Shown: positions 17,243-26,578 of the stretch, piece after piece | How the letters are laid out: each line of letters begins with the position of its first letter | Numbering within the stretch: the stretch's first letter is position 1 | Assembly: GCA_946999785.1 (NCBI GenBank) | Contig: CAMQEO010000002.1 | Coordinates: 1-46,164 of the forward strand | Direction of reading: 5' to 3' | Length of the DNA stretch: 46,164 nucleotides | DNA from: an uncultured Atopobium sp. | Lineage (GTDB): Bacteria > Actinomycetota > Coriobacteriia > Coriobacteriales > Atopobiaceae | Position numbers and translations under genes: made by a program | Notes under the pieces: model-generated | What the model saw: only the letters and a program-made list of their open reading frames with translations | What the model was told of the DNA's origin: nothing | Databases searched by the model: none

Positions 17243-18415
17243 CTATGCTTGGTTATTGGAGGTGCACGTACGTGCAGGATAGCTTATGAGAGCGTCAAGT
17301 GTTACCAGCGCGCATACTGCTTCTACCACCACACATGCGCGCGGTACAATACAGGGATCGTGCCTGCCGTGGATTTCTAAATCAACGTCTTTGCCACTTT
17401 GCGTATCTACCGAATGTTGCAGACGCGCAATACTAGGAGTTGGCTTAATGCCTACGTGTACCAATATAGGATTTCCTGTGCTTATGCCACCTAATATACC
17501 TCCGGCAAAATTAGTGTGAGTTACTACCTGTTTATGTGTTTCATCCCAAAAATATGCATCGTTATGCATTGAACCACGCATGGTACAAGCTTCAAAGCCT
17601 TTTCCAAATTCAACGCCTTTAACTGCGGGTATGCCAAATAATGCCCGTGCATACATGTTCTCAAGACCATCGAACATGGGCGAACCCACACCTTTGGGTA
17701 CACCACATACAACGCATTCAATACTTCCACCAATGGAGTCTTTTTCGCTACGTACAGTTTCAATATGCTCTTGCATGTGTTGCGCAGCGTCTGCATTGAG
17801 TGTGCTGAGGTGTTGCTTGTGCGTTTGATAGCTTAGCATGTGAAGTTCTTCTAAATGGCGTAGCTGGTTTGCAAGCGTCTGTTGAGCGTTTGCTGTGGTA
17901 TCAAAGGCACAAAAGCTTGTGTCATGTACATCGCCAACTGATGATATATGAGCGTATACACGTATGCCTTTTGAGTTTAAGTACTGCTTTGCCAGTGCGC
18001 CTGCAATACATAAAGGAGCGGTAAGTCTTCCCGAAAAATGTCCGCCACCGTAAATATCTTGTACGCCCTTCCACTTTTGATCGGCCGAAAAATCGGCGTG
18101 TCCAGGGCGATAGATATGCTCAAGTGGTTTATAAGCGTGTGCGTGTGTATTGGTATTAGCTATAAAAGCACATATCGGAGCGCCGCATGTTTGGTCTGAT
18201 TTATTAAGTCCGCTTACAAAATGTATCTCATCGGCTTCTTGACGAGGCGTTGACCACGGTGCGCTTCCGGGTTTTCTTCGCGCGGAAAACCTGGCAAGTA
18301 GTTCTCTATCAAGTGTCATACCAGCGGGAAAGCCGTTAATAACGCAGCCGATAGCTTCGCTGTGTGATTGTCCAAATACCGAAACAGTGAGTGTTGTTCC
18401 AAATTGAGAGGGCAT
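17243..18415 (-). CDS. aroC: Chorismate synthase
   Basis: 390 residues. The FMN-dependent enzyme eliminates phosphate from EPSP to give chorismate. The first signature reads FGQSHSEAIGCVINGFPAG, the variant seen in anaerobic Gram-positives rather than the enterobacterial GESHG form. Further motifs are RRKPG, the RPGHADFS segment, YGGGHFSGRLTA and the C-terminal GGISTGNPI. Its ATG overlaps the aroA stop by one base and has GGAGG upstream; pheA follows nine bases after its stop. Length and motifs suggest an active enzyme. Confidence 0.95.
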   Translation of the reverse strand: MPSQFGTTLTVSVFGQSHSEAIGCVINGFPAGMTLDRELLARFSARRKPGSAPWSTPRQEADEIHFVSGLNKSDQTCGAPICAFIANTNTHAHAYKPLEHIYRPGHADFSADQKWKGVQDIYGGGHFSGRLTAPLCIAGALAKQYLNSKGIRVYAHISSVGDVHDTSFCAFDTTANAQQTLANQLRHLEELHMLSYQTHKQHLSTLNADAAQHMQEHIETVRSEKDSIGGSIECVVCGVPKGVGSPMFDGLENMYARALFGIPAVKGVEFGKGFEACTMRGSMHNDAYFWDETHKQVVTHTNFAGGILGGISTGNPILVHVGIKPTPSIARLQHSVDTQSGKDVDLEIHGRHDPCIVPRACVVVEAVCALVTLDALISYPARTCTSNNQA

Positions 18416-19767
18416 TAGTCCTCCTTCGTTTCTAGATATCCACCTAACTGTACAAAATCTTCAAAGAAGGTTGGATATGATTTTCGTACGCATTCGGCGC
18501 CATGTATCGTAGTAGGGTGTTGAGCATACGCAGCTGCTATTGTGGCCATCATGGCAATTCTATGATCACGAAAACACTCAACTTCGCCTCCCGTAAGCAT
18601 ACCGTGGCCGTGAATATAGATGGTATCTGCATCTGAGCTTATATCTGCACCCATGTTTTGCAGTGTTGTTGTTATGCTTAAAATTCTATCGGACTCTTTA
18701 AGACGCAAGCGCGTTGCATGCGTAAGTTTGGTGGTTCCGTTTGCAAAGCATGCAAGTGCCGCTAAAGGTGGTGCTAAATCAACAATATCGTCCAGCGGAA
18801 GTGTTGTGGGCCTGAGCGATTTTGATCCAACTTCAATATACGATGCAGTTTTTTGTGTACGCGCACCAAAAGCTGCTAAACACGCCAGAATTGCTTTATC
18901 ACCTTGTGAAGATGTAAGTGAAAGACCGCTCATGCGCAAAGGATTGCCCAAAGCTGCTGCACATAACCAAAAGCCCGCTCCCGACCAATCACCTTCAACG
19001 GTTAAAGACTGGCGTGGTACACAAAGTGTTTGCCTGTCTATGCTAAAACGTATAAATTCTTGCCCCTGATCGTCATGCTCTTGCGTTTGTTTTACGTTGA
19101 TTCCAAACTGTTGGAGTGCATCGATTGTCATCTTTACATACGATTTTGACTCAAATGGCTTTGAAACGATAATTTCTAGATGAAGGTGTGCAATTCCTGC
19201 TGCCAGTAAGAGTCCACTTATATATTGTGACGAAACGTTACCTGGTATATGAAACACACCACCTGAGAGCTTCCCTTTTATTTCTAAGGGAAACGATCCT
19301 TCATCTGATAAGAAGCACCCATGAGCACAAAGTTCAGAATACAGAGGTTCAAGGGGGCGCGTAGCTAGTCTTCCTTGGCCAACAAAATATGCATGCTTTC
19401 CAAGTGCAGCAACTACGGGAAGCATAAACCTAAGTGTTGAACCTGATTCACCACAGTTTAAGATGGCTGGAGTATCGCATGATGCGCTTGAGCTATCTGT
19501 GAGGAAGGCTTGGTTGTCCGCTGGCTGGCTTTGGCTTGCAAAAAACATACCGCGCACACGGTATCCTAAGGTGGTGCGAGTAATACACGCACCAAGTGCC
19601 TCTAGGCACTCAATGGTTGCTTGTATATCATCTGAAGTACTTGAGCAATTAATATCTACAATCGCAGACGTTGAAGCAGCTAAAATAAGAAGTCTGTGTG
19701 CCATCGACTTAGATGCTATTGCGCTTACGGTACCTTGTAAACCATGCGGTTGAATAACTACATTCAT
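18415..19767 (-). CDS. aroA: 3-phosphoshikimate 1-carboxyvinyltransferase (EPSP synthase)
   Basis: 450 residues of the two-domain EPSP synthase fold, joining shikimate-3-phosphate and phosphoenolpyruvate. Conserved parts: SKSMAHRLLILAA (substrate Lys/Ser/Arg), NCGESGSTLRFMLP, SSQYISGLLLAA, the RLKESDRI motif and the C-terminal ECVRKSYPTFFEDF. A GAGG element precedes the ATG. It is separated from aroB by 155 bases with a possible RNA structure, the only large gap in the tyrA-to-aroEK run. Confidence 0.95.
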   Translation of the reverse strand: MNVVIQPHGLQGTVSAIASKSMAHRLLILAASTSAIVDINCSSTSDDIQATIECLEALGACITRTTLGYRVRGMFFASQSQPADNQAFLTDSSSASCDTPAILNCGESGSTLRFMLPVVAALGKHAYFVGQGRLATRPLEPLYSELCAHGCFLSDEGSFPLEIKGKLSGGVFHIPGNVSSQYISGLLLAAGIAHLHLEIIVSKPFESKSYVKMTIDALQQFGINVKQTQEHDDQGQEFIRFSIDRQTLCVPRQSLTVEGDWSGAGFWLCAAALGNPLRMSGLSLTSSQGDKAILACLAAFGARTQKTASYIEVGSKSLRPTTLPLDDIVDLAPPLAALACFANGTTKLTHATRLRLKESDRILSITTTLQNMGADISSDADTIYIHGHGMLTGGEVECFRDHRIAMMATIAAAYAQHPTTIHGAECVRKSYPTFFEDFVQLGGYLETKED

Positions 19768-19799
19768 GTAAACCTCAAACTTTTATCAAATTTCATTCA

Positions 19800-19848
19800 T
19801 TACATCATACTCGATTTGTAGCCATTTTTGGCCGCGTAGTTGATGTAA
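19800..19848 (-). other. Nested inverted repeat in the aroB-aroA gap
   Basis: TTACATCA (19800-19807) and TGATGTAA (19841-19848) are perfect 8-bp arms around 33 bases, with an inner GCCA/TGGC hairpin at 19821-19832. On the transcript this would fold into an outer stem plus an inner stem 33 bases before aroA. No T-run follows, so it does not look like a terminator. It may be an mRNA processing or protein-binding element, or chance. Confidence 0.35.
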
Positions 19849-19922
19849 ATAAGCACAACTTGGCGTGCCCTCCTCGTGCTGCTTTGCAAGCTTAGGCGCA
19901 GCAATTGGGCGGACACTTGTAG

Positions 19923-21035
19923 CTACGCACGTGCGTACGAAAGAAATGTCTTAAATTCTTCGAGCGACATACGTTGAATATATACCTGTCCAATTTCTTG
20001 GGGAATAACAACGTTTATCGAATTGCCATGACGTTTTTTATCGTGCGTTGCATAGTGATAGAGAACATCTGTTTCTATATTGGTAGTAGTAGGGAGTTGA
20101 TAGCTACTTACAAGATCGATGATTTCGTTCATAGTTTGCGCGCTACACAGCTTTTCGTGATAGGCGGCGCGTGCGATACAGCACATACCTGCTGCAACGC
20201 ATGATCCGTGCCCTTGTTCAAAGTTCATTGCTGCCTCAATAGCATGACCTATGGTGTGTCCAAAATTAAGAATCTGCCTTAGACTGCCTTCGGTTTCGTC
20301 TTTGCTTACAACAGAACTTTTTATTTCGATACAGCGCTTAATAATTTCACCAAGTTGGTGTAGGTCTTGAGGTACTCCTTGAGTATGTTCTTTGCCGTAG
20401 CGTTCCACCTGATTATGAGTGGTTAAGAGATGCCATAGGTTTTTGTCAGCAATAACTGCATATTTAAGAATTTCACCCCATGAATCGCAAAAAAGCTTCT
20501 GATCAAGGGTAGCAAGAACAGACGTATCTACAAAAACGCCCACAGGTTGTGTAAAGGTGCCTGCAAGATTTTTTCCAGCTTTAAGATCAATAGCGGTTTT
20601 TCCTCCTATCGAAGAATCAACCATTGATAGCAGCGAGGTTGGCACATGGATAAGCTTAATTCCTCGGAGATAAACAGCAGACGCCAATCCAGCAATATCG
20701 CCTACAACGCCTCCACCCAACGCAAGAATTGCATCGTCGCGCGTAAGCTCGGCTGCGGCAAGTTCTTCTAAGAGAAACGAGAGTGTCTGGATATTTTTAT
20801 GCGCTTCACCATGAGGAATGACTATACGAGATACACGATAACCTGCGTTTGTAAGCGACTGCGTAATACAAGACCCATACAGAGGATATACATGATCATC
20901 ACTCACGATACAAATCTTGGTAGCTTTCATAAGAGGTACAAGATAGTTCCCTATGGAATCGTAAAAAGCTGAGCCAACATACACGTTATATGAGTGCGAA
21001 GGTGTTGACACTTGTACCGTTGTAAGATCATTCAT
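19923..21035 (-). CDS. aroB: 3-dehydroquinate synthase
   Basis: 370 residues. The NAD- and metal-dependent enzyme cyclises DAHP to 3-dehydroquinate, the first ring of the pathway. Conserved segments: ALGGGVVGDIAGLASAVYLRG, PTSLLSMVDSSIGGKTAID, and metal ligands in SWGEILKYAVI (Glu), NFGHTIGHAIE (His) and EQGHGSCVAAGM (His). The start overlaps the tyrA stop by 4 bases (ATGA), which implies translational coupling. The DAHP synthase that supplies its substrate is not in the window. Confidence 0.95.
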   Translation of the reverse strand: MNDLTTVQVSTPSHSYNVYVGSAFYDSIGNYLVPLMKATKICIVSDDHVYPLYGSCITQSLTNAGYRVSRIVIPHGEAHKNIQTLSFLLEELAAAELTRDDAILALGGGVVGDIAGLASAVYLRGIKLIHVPTSLLSMVDSSIGGKTAIDLKAGKNLAGTFTQPVGVFVDTSVLATLDQKLFCDSWGEILKYAVIADKNLWHLLTTHNQVERYGKEHTQGVPQDLHQLGEIIKRCIEIKSSVVSKDETEGSLRQILNFGHTIGHAIEAAMNFEQGHGSCVAAGMCCIARAAYHEKLCSAQTMNEIIDLVSSYQLPTTTNIETDVLYHYATHDKKRHGNSINVVIPQEIGQVYIQRMSLEEFKTFLSYARA

Positions 21036-21997
21036 GATTGTTCCGCTTTCTTCTTTAAGGCGTCGCCTTCCGCGAGCAAACGATGAAGCATATTTTCATC
21101 TGCGCTGTCTAAGGCATCTTTGTATTCTTGTAGATGAGAAATAATAAGACGTATCTCGTGTGAAAGATTATCTTTATTAGCTAAAAAGAGTTCGGTCCAC
21201 ATGTCGGCGTTAAGTCTTGCCACGCGTGTGAGGTCTTTATACGAGCCAGCGGAAAATCCTTTGTGTGCTTGTGCGGCAGGACTTTTAACATAAGCATTAG
21301 AAACAACGTGAGCAAGCTGAGAAGTGTATGCAATTTGCTGGTCGTGAAATTGAGCATTTGTGCAGCGATAACTTCCAAACTTACACGATGCTAAGAGCTT
21401 TTGTAGGCGCCAGCACAACTGTTCTTGTTGCCCAGAGGTGTATGAATCGGGAAAAACTACCACCATGGGAGCATGATGGAACATGTTTGCGCGCGCATGT
21501 GCAAAGCCTGAATATTGCGTTCCTGCCATGGGATGACAACCAATAAATTCCCATGGATAATCGTGCGCGAGTGCAAAACAGCGCTTGCAGGTAGTTCTTT
21601 TTACGCCGCCCGTATCAATGACAAGAGCATCTGGCGAAATTTGGGATGCGTGTTGCTCAAGCCATGTTTCATTTGCATGAGGATAAGCTGCCAAAATGAT
21701 AAGTTCGCACTTAGATATGTTTTCATTATCAAGCGCAAGCGCGTGGCAATCCGCACATGCCTGCTTCATAACCTCTTGGTTTCTATTAAAGAGATAGAGT
21801 TTTTGCGCGTCCTGGCAAAGTGCTTTTGCAAACGATCCACCAATAAGACCAAGTCCTACAATTCCTACGGCACCAGGAACAAATGACGTTGTATGCTCAC
21901 AGGTAGACGGCTTGTCTTGTGGGGATTTTTCTGCATGTATTGAGGTGGCCGTGGCAAAGGGAGAAGAACTTGTTTGTTGTGGATTTAAATGTGCCAC
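21032..21997 (-). CDS. tyrA: Prephenate dehydrogenase
   Basis: 321 residues. NAD(P)-dependent oxidative decarboxylation of prephenate to hydroxyphenylpyruvate, for tyrosine. The Rossmann motif VGLGLIGGSFAKAL starts near residue 47. The active-site segment GCHPMAGTQYSGFAHA contains the catalytic His. An extra Ser/Thr/Pro-rich N-terminal stretch of about 40 residues precedes the Rossmann fold and is of unknown use. There is no C-terminal ACT domain. The GTG start has GAGGTG upstream. It begins only 18 bases after the CCA end of tRNA-Arg, so tRNA and operon may share a promoter. Confidence 0.9.
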   Translation of the reverse strand: MAHLNPQQTSSSPFATATSIHAEKSPQDKPSTCEHTTSFVPGAVGIVGLGLIGGSFAKALCQDAQKLYLFNRNQEVMKQACADCHALALDNENISKCELIILAAYPHANETWLEQHASQISPDALVIDTGGVKRTTCKRCFALAHDYPWEFIGCHPMAGTQYSGFAHARANMFHHAPMVVVFPDSYTSGQQEQLCWRLQKLLASCKFGSYRCTNAQFHDQQIAYTSQLAHVVSNAYVKSPAAQAHKGFSAGSYKDLTRVARLNADMWTELFLANKDNLSHEIRLIISHLQEYKDALDSADENMLHRLLAEGDALKKKAEQS

Positions 21998-22015
21998 CTA
22001 TATCACCTCAAAAAA

Positions 22016-22092
22016 TGGTGACTCCAGCGGGGTTCGAACCCGCGACCTTTCGCTCCGGAGGCGAACGCTCTAATCCACTGAGCTATGGAGCC
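22016..22092 (-). tRNA. tRNA-Arg, anticodon CCG
   Basis: Full cloverleaf on the minus strand: acceptor GGCTCCA paired with TGGAGTC, D arm GCTCAGTGGATTAGAGC, anticodon loop CTCCGGA (anticodon CCG, reading CGG), T arm CGGGTTCGAACCCCG, discriminator A and encoded CCA (22016-22018). Six T follow the CCA directly. The tyrA start lies 18 bases downstream. Confidence 0.96.
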
Positions 22093-22137
22093 GCGTTGTC
22101 GTACATAGACGTATTTTGCATGACACTATGGTACCTG

Positions 22138-22143
22138 ATTATA
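22138..22143 (-). promoter_or_regulatory. Possible -10 box for tRNA-Arg and the aro operon
   Basis: A perfect TATAAT on the minus strand, 45 bases before the tRNA. The -35 position (AAATAA) is weak. There is no other clear promoter between the tRNA and the divergent ATPase gene, and none fits in the 18 bases between the tRNA and tyrA. Confidence 0.4.
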
Positions 22144-22247
22144 CGTACTTTGTTAGTAATTTATTTATTTTTCTTAAATGTCACGATATTAGTGCAAACT
22201 TATGAAACGTTATCAAGTTGTTTGTGTATCAAAATAAGGAGCAATGA

Positions 22248-24692
22248 ATGAGTGTTAAATCTTCATCTACGATAGCTGATGAAACACCCAATCCAGGGCT
22301 TAGTGCAGCCGAGGTTGCACAAAGAGTATCTCAAGGTTTAAGTAACGTTAATGCCGATGTTAAAACACTTTCAATTCCTCAGATTTTTGCAAAACACGCA
22401 TTGACGCTTTTCAATGTAGTCAATTTGTTTCTTGCATTTTTGGTGCTTACTACGTATGAATTTAGAAACATTCTTTTTATGGTTATTGTGGCGCTCAACT
22501 TAGGGATAGGCGTGTTTCAAGAGATTCGCGCTAAACTTTTAGTTGATAAACTTTCTATTCTTACTACCAAGCTTGCGCGCGTTCGCCGCGAGGGCAATGT
22601 GATGGAAGTTGGTATTCAAGATATCGTTCGCGATGATTTGGTGCTTTTGTCGCGTGGCGATCAAGTTCCTGCAGATGGGGTAGTTGTCGAGGGCTATGCA
22701 TCTATGGATGAAAGCCTGCTTACAGGAGAGAGCAACCCCATTGAGAAAAAGCCAGGAAGCACCATCCTTTCTGGTTCGTTTGTTGACTCGGGAAACATCG
22801 TTTTACGTCTTACCAACGTTGGTCTTTCCTCATATGCTGCGCGTATAAATTCCGAGGCAAAATATCTTAAACCCGTTCGTTCCGAAATACTTGATACCGT
22901 GCGTATGATTATTCGCTTTTCAACGTGTATTCTAATTCCTTTGGGAATTTGTTTGTTTGTGCGCATTTACTTTTTTAGTGGGAGATCCTACGATGATGCA
23001 ATTTTGCAGTCAGTGGCAGCTACGGTAGGCATGATTCCGCAAGGCTTGGTTTTGCTCACCTCAACCATTTTTGCCATTGCAACTACTAAGTTGGCGCGCA
23101 AACACGTGCTAGTCCAGCAAAGCTATTGTGTAGAAACTCTTGCGCGAACAGATGTTGTTTGTTTGGATAAAACCGGTACGATTACCACAGGTTCTATGGA
23201 GTTAGCACATATGTGTGACGCTTGTGGAAATGATTCTAGCACTGCATGCGCTGAACTTTCTCAGGCTCTGGCAACCATCGTGTATGCTGGTAAAGATTCT
23301 TCTAACGAAACAGCGCGTGCGCTCATGCATGCAATTTCTCAGCAAAACGTTAAGCCTTCTAAAATTACGCGCGTTATTGCGTTTTCTTCGCGTACTAAAT
23401 TTTCGGGTTGTGTAACTGCTACAGGTGAAGCTCTTGTTATGGGAGCTGCCCAATTTGTTCTGCGCGATGAATATCACAAATATCAGTCTGTGCTTAATAC
23501 GTTTGCGCCTACACATCGCGTGTTAGTTGTTGGCCGTGCTCCAGGTTTTGATGAACAAGGTGCTCTCATAGGAGCGGGTGCGGATATTGATGTATTTGGT
23601 TTTGTAACGATTCGCGAAGAAATTCGCCCAAGTGCAGCTGCAACTATTGCTTATTTTGCGCGTGAAGGTGTGGATGTGCGCGTTATTTCAGGCGATGACC
23701 CTAAAACTGTTTCTCATATTGCAGGAGAGGTTGGTGTAGCTGGCGCTCAAGACTATGTTGATTGCACCAGTCTTTCGCGCGATGAGGATTTTTTGGCTGC
23801 TGCTGCTAAGTATCACATCTTTGGTCGCGTAACGCCTGCTGCAAAGCGCAAACTTGTACGCGCACTGCAAACGCTTGGTCATTGCGTAACTATGACTGGT
23901 GACGGCGTAAACGATGTGTTGGCTCTTAAAGAAGCAGATTGTTCGGTGGCTATGTCCTCAGGTTCGGCTGCGGCACGTAATGTTTCCGAGCTTGTATTAG
24001 CTGATAACGATTTTTCGCATTTGCCCGATGTTGTGTCTGAAGGTAGACGCTCCATCAATAATTTACAACGTTCTGCCGCACTCTTTTTAACCAAAACCGT
24101 CTATTCTGCTTTGTTAGCACTGGTTTGTTTGCTTATTCCACCGTATCCGTTTATCCCCATTCAAATGTCATTGATTAACGTGGCAGCTATTGGTGTTCCT
24201 TCGTTCTTACTGGCACTTGAAGTAAACCACGAGCGTGTGCGCGGATCTTTTGTTGTCAATGTTTTTGAGAGAAGCTTACCTGCCTCGGCTGCAATTGTTG
24301 GTGAACTTATGGTGACTATGATTTTGTGTCGTGTGTTTGAGATTCCTCAAGAAACTATGTCTACGCTGTGTATGATTGAGATGGAGTTGGTTGGAATTGC
24401 GCTTATTTATAAAATATCGTTGCCGCTTAACAAGTTGCGCTCTTCTGTTCTTGTGTTGTGTATAGTACTTGTCTTTATAGGGTGCACCTGTCTGCATGAC
24501 TTCTTGCGAATTGGCGTTCTTGGCATGTCTGAGCTTGGCTTATGTGCTGTTTTGTCGGCAGGTGGGCTTTTACTTTTTCATGTATTGTATAAAGCAACGG
24601 TTGAGCGTAAAGCACTTGATGGGTTTTTTACCCTTGTAAAGCGCACAACTTCAACAAGAACATTTGATGCATTCAAGTCTGCTTCAAAGTAA
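22248..24692 (+). CDS. P-type cation-transporting ATPase (CtpE-like)
   Basis: 814 residues, a P-type ATPase with phosphorylated Asp307 in DKTGTIT, actuator motif TGES at 159-162 and hinge TGDGVNDVLALKEADC. N-terminal helices include FNVVNLFLAFLVLTTYEF and ILFMVIVALNLGIGVF; four to six helices follow at the C-terminus (from TKTVYSALLALVCLLIPP). The layout with short N-terminus and MIPQGLVLLTS in helix M4 resembles actinobacterial CtpE, a calcium-uptake ATPase in mycobacteria; substrate here is inferred. The M4 motif reads PQGL where CtpE and Ca-ATPases have PEGL. No metal-binding Cys motifs of heavy-metal pumps are present. AAGGAG precedes the ATG. It is divergent from tRNA-Arg. Confidence 0.88.
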   Translation: MSVKSSSTIADETPNPGLSAAEVAQRVSQGLSNVNADVKTLSIPQIFAKHALTLFNVVNLFLAFLVLTTYEFRNILFMVIVALNLGIGVFQEIRAKLLVDKLSILTTKLARVRREGNVMEVGIQDIVRDDLVLLSRGDQVPADGVVVEGYASMDESLLTGESNPIEKKPGSTILSGSFVDSGNIVLRLTNVGLSSYAARINSEAKYLKPVRSEILDTVRMIIRFSTCILIPLGICLFVRIYFFSGRSYDDAILQSVAATVGMIPQGLVLLTSTIFAIATTKLARKHVLVQQSYCVETLARTDVVCLDKTGTITTGSMELAHMCDACGNDSSTACAELSQALATIVYAGKDSSNETARALMHAISQQNVKPSKITRVIAFSSRTKFSGCVTATGEALVMGAAQFVLRDEYHKYQSVLNTFAPTHRVLVVGRAPGFDEQGALIGAGADIDVFGFVTIREEIRPSAAATIAYFAREGVDVRVISGDDPKTVSHIAGEVGVAGAQDYVDCTSLSRDEDFLAAAAKYHIFGRVTPAAKRKLVRALQTLGHCVTMTGDGVNDVLALKEADCSVAMSSGSAAARNVSELVLADNDFSHLPDVVSEGRRSINNLQRSAALFLTKTVYSALLALVCLLIPPYPFIPIQMSLINVAAIGVPSFLLALEVNHERVRGSFVVNVFERSLPASAAIVGELMVTMILCRVFEIPQETMSTLCMIEMELVGIALIYKISLPLNKLRSSVLVLCIVLVFIGCTCLHDFLRIGVLGMSELGLCAVLSAGGLLLFHVLYKATVERKALDGFFTLVKRTTSTRTFDAFKSASK

Positions 24693-24846
24693 GCGTTTAC
24701 GCCTACAGAGCCTTGCCTTTGTGTGCGTATCATCTAAGCAATGAATATCGCTTGTGCAATTTGTTTTGTTTTCTTTTTGTTTTACGCTCTAGCTAAGTAG
24801 GGTAGTATGAATATACAAAGATTGATTAAGAGAAGAAAGGTATGCT

Positions 24847-25869
24847 GTGATTTGTCCTAATTGCGGAGCACATATTGCCTCATCTGCATTGCGGTGCCCT
24901 TCGTGTCGTGCCGATGTGGACTGCACGCGTGCACTTCCAAAACAATCAATATCGTATTGTGCTCGTTGTGGCAGTAGGGTTCCCTCTGGTTTGCGCGTGT
25001 GCCCGTATTGCAATTGTCCGGTTGTAAGTGATGCGTTTATCTCAAAAGTAGATCCATACGCACCTCATACGCGCGCCACAGATCGCAGGAGCGATATCGA
25101 GCAAGAATTATCCGAGGCTGATCTTACAACAACTATTCCTCGTATTGGGAGTGCAATACCTTGTATGCCAACTGGTAGTGGCTTAGATGATACGCGTGAT
25201 CGCTTGCCACGCTTACGTATTCTTATGGCGTCCTTGTGTTTCGCGGTAATTTTTGTCAGTGGAATTGTGCTTTATATTACGCATCCTTGGAATCCAAATA
25301 TTTACGATACCAAAGCTAAAGTAGCAGCCGATACAACGCACGCTGGTTTTCCAGGAACAAAGGATGAGCTTCAAAGTCAAGATAGAAGTAGCGTTGCTCA
25401 AGAAGACGTTACACAATCTGCCGATGATGCCACTTACGATAAGTTAAAGGATGCTTACGAATCGTTAGGTAAACTTTCTACAGCGGTTGAAGACAACGAA
25501 AAGCAATTCCTCGATAGCTATGCTTCTGCTTCAAGAGAAGATCTCAAAAAAGGAAAAGATACGGCTCGTGATATTTCGCTTAAAATAAGCAATTTGATTA
25601 AGCAACTTAATGCTGTAAATGTAGAAAGTGGTACGTATCAAAAAGACAGAAGCCAACTCCTTACGCTTTCAAATTGGCTACGCAACCACATGGATAAGCT
25701 CACACGAGGGTGGAGCACAGCACTTACGTATTGCGGAAAACCATCTTGTAAACAACGCGTAAATGCAGTATTTCCTACAACAAATGACGCGGCATCAAAT
25801 TCTTTTAAAGCAATGTTTGACCAACATTATCAAGATTATAAGCCTACATATCGCGAGCCTGCAAAATAA
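24847..25869 (+). CDS. Double zinc-ribbon single-pass membrane protein, function unknown
   Basis: 340 residues. Two four-Cys zinc ribbons lie at residues 3-20 (CPNC/CPSC) and 38-55 (CARC/CPYC). A cytoplasmic linker leads to one membrane helix at about 124-144 (ILMASLCFAVIFVSGIVLYI), and the remaining ~195 residues would be outside. That part is helical, with two Cys in YCGKPSCK near the C-terminus that might form a disulfide. The start is GTG 24847, after AAGAAAGG; the nearby ATG at 24842 is immediately stopped. Similar zinc-ribbon/TM proteins are common in Actinobacteria and unassigned. It could be an envelope stress or assembly factor, but nothing shows this. Confidence 0.75.
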   Translation: MICPNCGAHIASSALRCPSCRADVDCTRALPKQSISYCARCGSRVPSGLRVCPYCNCPVVSDAFISKVDPYAPHTRATDRRSDIEQELSEADLTTTIPRIGSAIPCMPTGSGLDDTRDRLPRLRILMASLCFAVIFVSGIVLYITHPWNPNIYDTKAKVAADTTHAGFPGTKDELQSQDRSSVAQEDVTQSADDATYDKLKDAYESLGKLSTAVEDNEKQFLDSYASASREDLKKGKDTARDISLKISNLIKQLNAVNVESGTYQKDRSQLLTLSNWLRNHMDKLTRGWSTALTYCGKPSCKQRVNAVFPTTNDAASNSFKAMFDQHYQDYKPTYREPAK

Positions 25870-26018
25870 TTCATCTGCCGAATATGTGAATAGCTCAGCA
25901 ACTTGATAATATTTAAGGCTATAATAAATAAACAATAAACTTTTATGTATGGCATCTCGTATTGCTTGAGTTCTATCGGTGTCTTATCTTAAGAGTCTGA
26001 GGAAAGAATGAGGATTAT

Positions 26019-26552
26019 ATGGCTACTTACACTCCAACGTATCAACTTCAAGGAGACGAACTCGCAGTTTTTACTACCAGTAAAGGTGAGATTTGTGTAA
26101 AGCTTGATTGCGAGGGCGCGCCTATTCACTCATCAAATTTCTGTGAATTGGCAACAAAAGGATTTTACGACAATCTTAAATTTCATCGCTTTGTTCCAGG
26201 CTTTGTTATTCAAGGAGGTTGTCCTTTTACAAGAAGCATGACTCCTGCAGAAGTTGCACAAGGTGCAATGGGAAAAGATGGTATGCCTGGTACAGGCGGC
26301 CCTGGTTATTGTATTAAAGAAGAGTTTTCAACCAACCCTCATAATTCTCATGTTGATTGTGCTCTTGCTATGGCACGTGCTCAAGATCCAAATTCTGCAG
26401 GCTCACAGTTTTATTTTTGTTTGGGCGCGCAACATATGCTTGATTCAGGATATACTGTTTTTGGAACAACATTAGAAGGTAAAGATGTAATCTCTGCTCT
26501 TCGTCAAGGTGACGTGATAGAACACGTTACCATTAAGCATCAACAAGCTTAA
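26019..26552 (+). CDS. Peptidyl-prolyl cis-trans isomerase, cyclophilin type
   Basis: 177 residues with the cyclophilin core: KFHRFVPGFVIQGGCP carries the catalytic Arg (R in HRF), then the ALAMARAQDPNSAGSQFYFC strand region, and a LDSGYTVFG segment. No signal peptide is present, so it is cytoplasmic and likely helps protein folding. A TATAAT box at 25920-25925 lies about 95 bases upstream, with no good -35. The ATG has GAGG in the preceding bases. The TPR gene starts 26 bases after its stop. Confidence 0.93.
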   Translation: MATYTPTYQLQGDELAVFTTSKGEICVKLDCEGAPIHSSNFCELATKGFYDNLKFHRFVPGFVIQGGCPFTRSMTPAEVAQGAMGKDGMPGTGGPGYCIKEEFSTNPHNSHVDCALAMARAQDPNSAGSQFYFCLGAQHMLDSGYTVFGTTLEGKDVISALRQGDVIEHVTIKHQQA

Positions 26553-26578
26553 TGTGAGAGGTTAGGTGAGGAGATATC

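Noticed and set aside
21998..22015. Attenuator leader peptide for the aro operon
   Set aside because: Only 18 bases lie between the tRNA end and tyrA; there is no short frame rich in Phe or Tyr codons.
21919..22251. Plus-strand frame running through the tRNA-Arg
   Set aside because: It overlaps a clear tRNA and the tyrA start on the other strand.
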